From positions 1,420,025 to 1,484,024 of the forward strand of contig NZ_JAHUWT010000002.1 of NCBI RefSeq assembly GCF_019218885.1: DNA of 64,000 bases, in the 5' to 3' direction. Position 1 is the first letter of the stretch; the number at the start of each line of letters is the position of its first letter. Position numbers and translations under genes: made by a program. The notes below the pieces were generated by a model that did not search any database, was not told the origin of the DNA, and saw only the letters and a program-made list of their open reading frames with translations. The DNA comes from Bordetella sp. BOR01 (GTDB lineage Bacteria > Pseudomonadota > Gammaproteobacteria > Burkholderiales > Burkholderiaceae_B). Shown one piece after another: positions 49,080 to 56,261 of this stretch.

Positions 49080-50153
49080 ATGACAGTACAAGGGGATAGC
49101 CGGCGCTACGGCGTGGACGAAACCAGGGCGTTCGCGCAAGCGCTCTTTCGGGCGGCGGGGCTGGATGAAGACAAGGCCCGAACGGTCGGCGAGATCTTGC
49201 TCGAAGCCGACCTCATGGGCCACGCTACACACGGCCTGGCGTTGGCGCCCGCCTATCTTGACGCCGCGGCCTCGGGGGCGTTGCTGGGTAGCGGCGAGCC
49301 GGACGTCGTGGCCGACCGCGGCGCCTGCATCACCTGGCGCGGCAAGCGCCTGCCTGGTCCGTGGCTGACCGCCAAGGCAGTCGACCTGGCGCTCGATCGC
49401 GTGCAGACCTATGGCACGGTTACCGTGGCTATCTCCGATAGCCATCACATTGGTGCGCTGGCCGCCTACCTGACTCGCGCTACCGACCGGGGCTGCCTGG
49501 CGATGATCGCCAGTTCCATGCCGTCGCTGGCCGGCGTCGCTCCCTATGGCGGGACACAGGCGGTCTTCACGCCCAATCCGATCGCGGCGGGCATCCCTAC
49601 CGAGGGCGATCCCATCCTGCTGGATATCAGTGCGTCGATCACCACCATCAACATGACCCGCCAACTGGTCAAGGCCGGCCAGGTTTTCCCGCAGGCCTGG
49701 GCCATGGATGCCCAGGGCAATCCCAGTACCGACCCGCAGGTGGCGTTGTCGCAGGGCGGCACGCTGTTGCCGGTGGGTGGGCTGGACCACGGGCACAAAG
49801 GCTACGGCTGGGCGCTGCTGGTCGAGGCGCTGTCGACCCTGTCCGGATTCGGGCGGGCAGACCAGCCTGCCGGCACATGCGTGTCGGTGTTCATTCAGGT
49901 CATCGACCCGGGCGCGTTTGGCGGTCAAGCAGATTTCGCACGGCAGATGGGCTGGCTGGCCGATGCCTGCAAGACCAATCCGCCGCGGCCAGGCGTGGAT
50001 CGGGTACGCTTGCCGGGAGAGCGCGGCCTGGCAATCAAGCGCGAATCGCTGGTGCAGGGCGTGGCCTTGTCCGACAGCATCATGCAGGGGTTGTCGCGCT
50101 GGGCGCAAACACATGGCGTGCCGCTGCCGCAAGCACTGCCCGCGGACGACTGA
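49080..50153 (+). CDS. Ldh_2-family NAD(P)-dependent oxidoreductase
   Basis: A 357-residue member of the malate/L-lactate/sulfolactate dehydrogenase family (Ldh_2), normal length. GHATHGLALAP, SDSHHIGALAAYLTRA and FTPNPIAAGIP are family hallmarks, followed by LDISASITTINM. Members oxidise 2-hydroxy acids or reduce cyclic imines such as piperideine-2-carboxylate. AAGGAG lies before ATG 49080. Association with a sulfatase leaves sulfolactate or another hydroxy acid as a speculative substrate. Confidence 0.82.
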   Translation: MTVQGDSRRYGVDETRAFAQALFRAAGLDEDKARTVGEILLEADLMGHATHGLALAPAYLDAAASGALLGSGEPDVVADRGACITWRGKRLPGPWLTAKAVDLALDRVQTYGTVTVAISDSHHIGALAAYLTRATDRGCLAMIASSMPSLAGVAPYGGTQAVFTPNPIAAGIPTEGDPILLDISASITTINMTRQLVKAGQVFPQAWAMDAQGNPSTDPQVALSQGGTLLPVGGLDHGHKGYGWALLVEALSTLSGFGRADQPAGTCVSVFIQVIDPGAFGGQADFARQMGWLADACKTNPPRPGVDRVRLPGERGLAIKRESLVQGVALSDSIMQGLSRWAQTHGVPLPQALPADD

Positions 50154-50196
50154 CCGGTAGAATGGGCGGGCTGCCCGATTCCGGTTCTGTTCGCCC

Positions 50197-51129
50197 ATGT
50201 CCCACGCCGATCCCCTGGCCTCGCAGGCCGATATCGATGCCTTCATCGACGCCGTCTGGCTCGAAGACGGCCTGGCCGCCAATACCCTGGCCGCCTATCG
50301 CCGCGACCTCAGCGCCTTCGCGCAATGGCTGGAAAAACCCGCCGAGCATGGCGGCGCAGCCTCGGCGGGCCGGTTGCGCGATGCCGGCACCGGCGATATC
50401 GAAGCCTGGTTCGCCGCGCGCCATGGCGATAGCCGGGCCACCACGGCCAACCGCCGGCTGGCGGCGCTGCGGCGTTTTTTCGCCTGGGCGCTGCGCGAGC
50501 ACCTTACCCAGCGCGATCCCTGTCTGACTCTCAGCGCGGCCAAGCAGCCACCGCGCATGCCCAAGACGCTTTCCGAGGCGCAAGTCGATGCCCTGTTGCG
50601 CGCGCCCGACCTGAACACCGTACGCGGGCTGCGCGATCGCGCCATGCTGGAAACCCTTTACGCCACCGGCCTGCGGGTGTCCGAACTGGTGAACATCAAA
50701 GTGCTCGAGGTCAGCCTGAACGAAGGCGTCGTGCGCGTGGTGATGGGCAAGGGCGGCAAAGACCGGCTGGTGCCGCTGGGTGCCGAGGCGGCGCACTGGA
50801 TCGACCGCTACCTGCAAGGCGCGCGGCCCGAGCTGGCCGGTGCGCGCGTCAGCGATGCGCTGTTCCTGACCGCGCGCGCGCAGCCCATGACGCGCCAGGC
50901 ATTCTGGCAACTGATCAAGAAGTACGCCGTCATTTCCGGTGTGCATGCGCCGCTGTCGCCGCACGTGCTGCGCCATGCCTTCGCCACGCATCTGCTCAAT
51001 CATGGCGCCGACCTGCGCGTGGTGCAGATGCTGCTGGGCCATGCCGATATTTCCACCACCCAGATCTACACGCACGTGGCCCGCGAACGCCTGAAAGCCT
51101 TGCACGCGGCGCATCATCCGCGCGCCTGA
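50197..51129 (+). CDS. xerD: Site-specific tyrosine recombinase XerD
   Basis: A 310-residue recombinase. The N-terminal SAM-like domain ends near residue 115. The catalytic set is R160 (TGLRVSEL), K184/K188 in MGKGGKDR, H256 and R259 (HVLRHAFATHLLNHGADLR), H282 (LLGHADIS) and nucleophile Y291 (IYTHV). It resolves chromosome dimers at dif with XerC. TAGAAT at 50158-50163 could be its -10. Nothing suggests a mobile element here; neighbours are housekeeping genes. Confidence 0.93.
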   Translation: MSHADPLASQADIDAFIDAVWLEDGLAANTLAAYRRDLSAFAQWLEKPAEHGGAASAGRLRDAGTGDIEAWFAARHGDSRATTANRRLAALRRFFAWALREHLTQRDPCLTLSAAKQPPRMPKTLSEAQVDALLRAPDLNTVRGLRDRAMLETLYATGLRVSELVNIKVLEVSLNEGVVRVVMGKGGKDRLVPLGAEAAHWIDRYLQGARPELAGARVSDALFLTARAQPMTRQAFWQLIKKYAVISGVHAPLSPHVLRHAFATHLLNHGADLRVVQMLLGHADISTTQIYTHVARERLKALHAAHHPRA

Positions 51130-51209
51130 GCGGCGCCGCGTTGCGCCGCGGGCGGCCGCTGCCTACACTACGGGCTTTTCATCCGCCGCATCGCGGCCCG
51201 CCCGGCGTC

Positions 51210-51698
51210 ATGAGCAAAGCCCGCCACGTATCCGAAACGCCCGCCACCCAGATGCTGAAGCGGCACAAGGTGGCATACACCGAACACACTTACGACTACG
51301 TCGAGCATGGCGGCGCGGGCGAGGCCGCGCGTCAGTTGGGCCTGGACCCGCATGCGGTGGTGAAGACACTGATCATGGAAGACGAGGCGGCCCGCCCGCT
51401 GGTGGTGGTGATGCATGGCGACCGCGAAGTGTCCACCAAGAACCTGGCGCGCCAGGCCGGCCTGAAGAAAGTCGCGCCCTGCCAGCCCGACGTTGCGCAG
51501 CGGCATTCCGGCTACCAGGTCGGCGGCACCTCGCCGTTCGGCACGCGCAAGCGCATGCCGGTGTGGGTCGAGGCCCTGGTGCTGGAATGCCCCGTGGTGT
51601 ACATCAACGGCGGGCGGCGCGGCTACCTGATCGGCATCGACCCGCAGGCCTTGGTCAGGCTGCTTGACGCGCGGCCCGTATCGGTGGCGCTGGAGTAG
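51210..51698 (+). CDS. ybaK: Cys-tRNA(Pro)/aminoacyl-tRNA deacylase, YbaK/EbsC family
   Basis: A 162-residue YbaK-domain protein. [31 protein letters not shown], and [16 protein letters not shown] with a following [11 protein letters not shown] are typical. These small cytoplasmic proteins remove mischarged cysteine from tRNA(Pro). The ATG at 51210 gives the standard length; 51141 would add an unrelated proline/arginine-rich tail. It starts 81 bases after xerD. Confidence 0.88.
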   Translation: MSKARHVSETPATQMLKRHKVAYTEHTYDYVEHGGAGEAARQLGLDPHAVVKTLIMEDEAARPLVVVMHGDREVSTKNLARQAGLKKVAPCQPDVAQRHSGYQVGGTSPFGTRKRMPVWVEALVLECPVVYINGGRRGYLIGIDPQALVRLLDARPVSVALE

Positions 51699-51841
51699 GC
51701 GCGGGCGCCGCTTGCGGTATTCCGCTACTACCCGCAGCGCAACCGTCTGCCGCACAATCAAGACAAGCTCGTCGTGCGCGCCGCCGGGCACCCGCGGTAT
51801 CCGGCACCCCTCGCGCCACGGCCGACAACCAGGAGACCGAT

Positions 51842-52420
51842 ATGGGCAAGAAACTGCTGATGCTGGTGGGTGATTACGTCGAAGATTACGAAACCATGGT
51901 GCCGTTCCAGGCGCTGCAGGCGGTGGGGCACACGGTGCATGCCGTCTGCCCTGGCAAGAAAGCTGGCGACAGCGTGGCCACCGCCATCCACGACTTCGAA
52001 GGCGCGCAAACCTACAGCGAAAAGCGCGGCCACAACTTCGCGCTGAACCACGATTTCGAACAAGCCGACGCCGATGCCTACGATGGCCTGGTCATCCCGG
52101 GCGGGCGCGCGCCCGAATACCTGCGCTTGAACGAACAGGTGCTGGAAATCGTGCGGCAGTTCGACCGCGCCGGCAAGCCCATCGCGGCGGTCTGCCACGG
52201 CGCGCAAGTGCTGGCCGCCGCCGGTATCCTGAAGGGCCGCACCTGCTCGGCCTATCCGGCTTGCGCCCCGGAAGTGCGGCTGGCCGGCGGCACCTATGCC
52301 GAGATCGCCATCGACCAGGCGCATACCGACGGCAACCTGGTCACCGCCCCGGCCTGGCCGGCGCATCCGGCCTGGCTGGCGCAGTTCCTGAAAGTACTGG
52401 GCACCACCATCACGCACTGA
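51842..52420 (+). CDS. DJ-1/PfpI-family protein
   Basis: A 192-residue protein of the DJ-1/PfpI superfamily. The nucleophile elbow is [10 protein letters not shown] with C118, [12 protein letters not shown] and [11 protein letters not shown] flank it, and the N-terminal acidic residue of [10 protein letters not shown] could support the cysteine. Relatives act as deglycases or stress proteases, roles still debated. AGGAGACCGAT precedes ATG 51842. It is probably transcribed alone, 143 bases after ybaK. Confidence 0.86.
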   Translation: MGKKLLMLVGDYVEDYETMVPFQALQAVGHTVHAVCPGKKAGDSVATAIHDFEGAQTYSEKRGHNFALNHDFEQADADAYDGLVIPGGRAPEYLRLNEQVLEIVRQFDRAGKPIAAVCHGAQVLAAAGILKGRTCSAYPACAPEVRLAGGTYAEIAIDQAHTDGNLVTAPAWPAHPAWLAQFLKVLGTTITH

Positions 52421-52534
52421 CTCTGCGCGTGGGCGGCTTGCGCTCCCGATCCCAGGCGCCTGCAGGGCGCCTGGCCCTTGCTGTCCACCCCTGGTCGGTC
52501 GTACAGTGAAGAACGCCACCACAAGAGCCTTGCC

Positions 52535-52915
52535 ATGTGCGAAATCTTCATCCGCGCCCACCCCGATTCCTACGCGCCCGAAACCCGTTCGCTACGGCTG
52601 CATGGGGTTGCCACCAGCGTCCGGCTCGAACGCCTGTTCTGGTCGGTGCTGGAAGAAATCGCCGCGCGCGACGGCCTGCGCGTCAATCAATTGATCGAGC
52701 GCCTTTACGACGAACTGGTCGAATATCGCGGCGAGGCAGCGAATTTCACATCGTTCTTGCGCGTGTGCTGCCTGCGTTATGAAGTGCTGCAGGCCGATGG
52801 CCGCATTCCTACCGATGCCACGGTGCCGATCCGTTCTCTGGATGCGCGCGCCGTGCTGGCGGGTTTGCCCGATGAACTGCACGACGGCGCGATGCCGCGC
52901 CGGGCGGCCGCCTGA
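52535..52915 (+). CDS. Ribbon-helix-helix domain protein
   Basis: A 126-residue protein from ATG 52535. The segment TSVRLERLFWSVLEEIAARDGLRVNQLIERLYDE resembles RHH_4-type ribbon-helix-helix DNA-binding domains, with the usual NFTSFLRVCCLRY after it. Targets are unknown; such proteins are common as small regulators in proteobacteria. GCCTTGCC precedes the start with no clear ribosome site; the frame upstream from 52478 has no support. It converges on pbpG with 13 bases between. Confidence 0.75.
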   Translation: MCEIFIRAHPDSYAPETRSLRLHGVATSVRLERLFWSVLEEIAARDGLRVNQLIERLYDELVEYRGEAANFTSFLRVCCLRYEVLQADGRIPTDATVPIRSLDARAVLAGLPDELHDGAMPRRAAA

Positions 52916-52928
52916 GGCGGCCTGGGCG

Positions 52929-54128
52929 CTACAGCATCGCCATGGCCACGTCGCTTTGCAGTATGCGCCGCAGGCGCACTGCATCGCCAATGCGCGACAG
53001 CTTGCCTTGCGAGTCCAGCAGCACCATGGCCACGTCGCGGCCGTTGATGCGCGCCAGCATCACCAGGCATTCGCCCGCTTCATTGATATAGCCCGTCTTC
53101 GAGATCTTGATGTCCCAGTCGGACTTGCGCACCAGCAGGTTGGTATTGCGGAACAACTGCGTACGATTGGCGACGTCCACTTCGTATTGGTCGTCGGTGG
53201 AATAACGATGGATCAGCGGGCGTTGCGAGGCTGCGCGCAGCAACCGCGCCAGGTCGCGCGGCGACGAGACATTCTGGCTGGACAGGCCGGTGGGCTCGAT
53301 GAAATGCGTGTTGGACATGCCCAGCGCCCGCGCCTTGCGATTCATGGCCTCGACGAAGGCGGGCATGCCACCCGGGTAATTGCGCCCCAGCGCATGCGCG
53401 GCACGGTTTTCCGACGACATCAGGGCCAGGTGCAGCATGTCGCCGCGGTTCAGGCGCGTACCCACCACCAGGCGCGAAGTCGTATGTTTGAGCGTGTCGA
53501 CGTCATCGTCGGTGATTTCCAGCATCTGGTCCATGGGCTGGTTGGCGTCGACCACCACCAGCGCCGTCATCAGCTTCGAGATCGACGCGATCGGCCGCAC
53601 CACGTTGTCGTTCTTGGCGAACAGCACCGTCGAGGTTTCCAGGTCTTGCACATAGGCCGTGGTGGAACGCAGCGCCTCGATCTCGGCGCGCACCGACGCG
53701 GCCGGCGGCGGCAGGGCCGCGGCGCTGGCGCGTGCCTGCGCCCGGGCATGGGCGCGCTGGCGATGGACGATGCTGCTTTTGCGCGACTTGCTCTTGGACG
53801 CAACGGTTTTCTTGGATGCTCTTTTCTTGGATGCGGTCTTCTTGGTAACCGTCTTCGCCGCGGTTTTCTTCGACGCGGTCTTTTTGGTCGTGGCCTTGGA
53901 CGATGCCTTCGACACGGTCTTCTTGCTGGCGGTCTTGCTGGCCGTCTTGGCCGCCGGTTTCTTTGCGGTCGTCTTGGCCTTGGTGGCCTTGCAGGTCGCC
54001 GATTTCGCGTTGGCCTTGCATGGATCGGCCGCCTTGGCCGCGTGTGCCCCACCGGGCAGCAGGGTGCCTAACGCCAGTGCCAGGGGCACCAGGGCGGTCG
54101 CAACGGCGCGTTTCCAGAAAAAAACCAT
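52929..54128 (-). CDS. pbpG: D-alanyl-D-alanine endopeptidase (PBP7-like) with a long lysine/alanine-rich linker
   Basis: A 399-residue periplasmic penicillin-binding protein. Signal peptide residues 1-30 end PGGAHA. The serine-peptidase motifs are SISK (S182, K185), SEN in LMSSENRAA, and KTG in ISKTGYINEAG, as in PBP7/D-alanyl-D-alanine endopeptidases that cut peptidoglycan cross-links. Between signal and catalytic domain, residues about 31-135 are almost only Lys, Ala, Thr, Ser and Arg, with recurrent TASKK units like histone H1 tails. This insert makes the protein some 90 residues longer than usual. It is divergent from nothing; tRNA-Arg lies upstream. Confidence 0.88.
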   Translation of the reverse strand: MVFFWKRAVATALVPLALALGTLLPGGAHAAKAADPCKANAKSATCKATKAKTTAKKPAAKTASKTASKKTVSKASSKATTKKTASKKTAAKTVTKKTASKKRASKKTVASKSKSRKSSIVHRQRAHARAQARASAAALPPPAASVRAEIEALRSTTAYVQDLETSTVLFAKNDNVVRPIASISKLMTALVVVDANQPMDQMLEITDDDVDTLKHTTSRLVVGTRLNRGDMLHLALMSSENRAAHALGRNYPGGMPAFVEAMNRKARALGMSNTHFIEPTGLSSQNVSSPRDLARLLRAASQRPLIHRYSTDDQYEVDVANRTQLFRNTNLLVRKSDWDIKISKTGYINEAGECLVMLARINGRDVAMVLLDSQGKLSRIGDAVRLRRILQSDVAMAML

Positions 54129-54208
54129 ATAGCTAGCAGGGTGAAAAAAAGGGGCGCGCGACCGGGGTGGTCAGAATGGCTTGAGCGGAGCCGGGAAAAG
54201 CGAAATGA

Positions 54209-54214
54209 ATTATA
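54209..54214 (-). promoter_or_regulatory. Candidate pbpG -10 element
   Basis: The minus strand reads TATAAT at 54214-54209, a perfect sigma-70 -10, about 80 bases before the pbpG start. The hexamer 17 bases further upstream, TGTTTA, is a weak -35. A short repeat, AACAGTT at 54234-54240 and AACTGTT at 54246-54252, lies just upstream with a T5 loop, between tRNA-Arg and this promoter. Confidence 0.5.
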
Positions 54215-54295
54215 GACTTACGTGCCGAATTTAAACAGTTTTTTTAACTGTTGGGCAAGCGCGCGATTGCAACAAAAGGGGATGGATGGGCACAA

Positions 54296-54370
54296 TGGCC
54301 TCGCCGGGTGGAATCGAACCACCAATTGACCCTTAGGAGGGGTCGGTTATATCCATTTAACTACGGCGAG
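54296..54370 (-). tRNA. tRNA-Arg (anticodon CCU)
   Basis: On the minus strand the acceptor CTCGCCG (54370-54364) pairs with CGGCGAG (54306-54300), followed by discriminator G and an encoded CCA (54298-54296). The anticodon arm is GACCC-CTCCTAA-GGGTC, giving anticodon CCU, which reads AGG. The T arm is GGTGG-TTCGATT-CCACC. The whole is about 75 bases. Confidence 0.93.
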
Positions 54371-54594
54371 CTGCCCGAAGACGGCAAGTGGCTGATAACA
54401 AAGCGCATTGTTGGCTGCAGCGGCGCTTTGCAAGAGCCGAATTCTAGCATCCGCGCAGATCGCCCGCGCGTATGGCCGGATAGCGTGGGCCCCGCTGGCA
54501 GACTTGTATATGATGGCTGCTGTTCGCCCCGCGCGAACCGCCCTACGGAGCAAGGGCGTCCACAACGACAACCGACAACCGCCAGGCAGGCCAG

Positions 54595-55794
54595 ATGTCC
54601 GATTCACAATCCATTTCTCTGCGTACCGTGTTGTTGGGTACGCTGGTCGTGCTGCTTGCCATGGGCGTGCGCGCTACCTTCGGGCTGTTCATGCAGCCCA
54701 TGGGCCTGGCCCATGGCTGGGGCCGCGATGTGTTTTCAATGGCCTTCGCCCTGCAGAACCTGGTCTGGGGCCTGGCCAGCATCCTGATGGGCATGCTGGC
54801 CGACCGGTATGGCTCGGGTCGCACTGTGGCGCTCGGGGCACTGCTGTACGTGGCCGGCATGATAGGCACGCGCTTTGCCACCGACGAGTTCAGCCTGTAC
54901 ATGACCGCCGGCGTGCTGGTGGGCCTGGGCCAGGCTGGCACCACGTTCCCTGTGATCCTGCCCGTGGTGGCGCGCTCGGTGCCGCCCGCCTACCGCAGTA
55001 CCGCGATGGGCATCGCCAGTGCCGGCGGGTCGATGGGGCAGTTCCTGGTGGTGCCCGCCGGGCAACTGATGATCACTGGTTTCGATTGGCCCGGTGCGCT
55101 GTGGGCGCTGTCGTTGCTGGTGGCGGCGGGCGCGCCGCTGGCGTATTTCCTGCGCGGCAGGCCCGGTGCCCACGCCGGCGGCCAATCGCTGTCGGCCGCC
55201 GTGCGGCAGGCCATGCGCCATCCGTCGTTCCATTTTCTGTATGGCAGCTATTTTGTCTGTGGATTCCATACGGCGTTCATCACGCTGCACTTACCGGCGT
55301 TCGTGACCGATGGCGGATTGAGCGCCAGCCATGGCGCCACGGCCATCGCCCTGATCGGCCTGTTCAATGTGGTGGGCTCGTTCTATGCCGGCAAGCTGGG
55401 CGGCCGTTACAGCAAGAAGCTGCTGTTGGCAGGCGTGTACGGCCTGCGCGCGTTCGGCATGCTGTTGCTGCTGGCGCTGCCGCTCTCGCCCTGGGTGCTG
55501 TATGCCTTTGCCGCCTGGATGGGCTTGTTCTGGCTGGGTACCGTGCCGCTCACGCAGGGCCTGATCGGGCAGATCTACGGCCTGCGCTATGCCGCCACGT
55601 TGTCGGGCATTGCTTTCCTGGGCCACCAGGTGGGCAGTTTCATCGGGGTATGGCTGGGCGGGTATGTGTACGCCAGTACGGGTAGTTACGACCTGATGTG
55701 GTGGATGGGCGTGGCCCTGGCCGTGATCGCCGCCTTGCTGTGCCTGCCGGTGCGCGAGCAACCGCTGGAACAGCCCATGCCCCAGGCAGCCTGA
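54595..55794 (+). CDS. Major facilitator superfamily transporter
   Basis: A 399-residue membrane protein with about 12 predicted segments. The loop 2-3 signature is GMLADRYGSGRTVALG, and the second half repeats the pattern in GKLGGRYSKKLLLAG. It resembles the monocarboxylate/oxalate-formate-like transporters of Bordetella, with FGLFMQPMGLAHGWGRDVFS at the start. The substrate cannot be told from sequence. Its stop is two bases before the next small gene, so these are probably cotranscribed. Confidence 0.84.
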   Translation: MSDSQSISLRTVLLGTLVVLLAMGVRATFGLFMQPMGLAHGWGRDVFSMAFALQNLVWGLASILMGMLADRYGSGRTVALGALLYVAGMIGTRFATDEFSLYMTAGVLVGLGQAGTTFPVILPVVARSVPPAYRSTAMGIASAGGSMGQFLVVPAGQLMITGFDWPGALWALSLLVAAGAPLAYFLRGRPGAHAGGQSLSAAVRQAMRHPSFHFLYGSYFVCGFHTAFITLHLPAFVTDGGLSASHGATAIALIGLFNVVGSFYAGKLGGRYSKKLLLAGVYGLRAFGMLLLLALPLSPWVLYAFAAWMGLFWLGTVPLTQGLIGQIYGLRYAATLSGIAFLGHQVGSFIGVWLGGYVYASTGSYDLMWWMGVALAVIAALLCLPVREQPLEQPMPQAA

Positions 55795-55796
55795 CC

Positions 55797-55931
55797 ATGC
55801 CACGCCGCACCATCTGGCGCATCCTGGGGGGCGTGGCCCTGGCGGCGGTGCTGGCGCTGGGGTTCCTGGGGTATACGATGCCGGAGCTGCGGGTCAATTG
55901 GGAGACTTTGGCGGCTATGTGTGGGTTTTAG
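55797..55931 (+). CDS. Small membrane protein, 44 residues
   Basis: ATG 55797 opens a 44-residue frame with a basic N-terminus (PRRTIWR), a single hydrophobic segment (ILGGVALAAVLALGFLGY), and a short tail PELRVNWETLAAMCGF. It begins two bases after the MFS stop. No function can be assigned. Basic-inside residues suggest its N-terminus faces the cytoplasm. The tail resembles conserved small proteins of related genera as I recall them, but this is unverified. Confidence 0.6.
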   Translation: MPRRTIWRILGGVALAAVLALGFLGYTMPELRVNWETLAAMCGF

Positions 55932-56261
55932 GGGCCTTGTTTTGGGCGGGTGTTTGGGTTCTTGCGTTTTGGCCACCGTTTGGTGAGAAGAAGAGAAGCG
56001 TGCCGGGCCGCGTGTGGGCGCCGCCCAGCGCGGCGTCCACGCGCATTCGGTCAGTGGCATGCACAGGCCGGTATTCCGTGTTGACCAGACCAGCATTGAC
56101 CAGACGACCATTGCCAGCCACTACCCGAATGCATTTTCGGGGCGCGCAGGGCGGCCCCGTGAAGCCGCGCCATACCCCAGGCGCCACCCCGACGCCAGAA
56201 GAAAAACACCCCCACGTCCGGTTATCCTTATCCACTGCTCAGATACACCCGTCCGCCCCGA
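55932..56261. other. Intergenic region before the AddB-like gene
   Basis: These 330 bases hold no supported gene. The first 60 are T/G-rich, unlike neighbouring coding DNA. An imperfect inverted repeat pairs GTGGGCGCCGC near 56006 with GCGGCGTCCAC near 56030; it could be a terminator for the MFS unit. The sequence AGACCAGCATTGACCAGACGACCATTG near 56085 contains two close copies of GACCAG. The promoter for the nuclease/helicase pair should lie in the last part. Confidence 0.5.

Noticed and set aside
50197..51129. Tyrosine recombinase as a possible integrase of a genomic island
   Set aside because: Sequence, length and housekeeping neighbours fit XerD; no att-like repeats or other mobile genes are present.
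54296..54370. tRNA-Arg as an island insertion site
   Set aside because: No integrase, direct repeat of the tRNA 3' end or foreign gene block lies next to it within the window.
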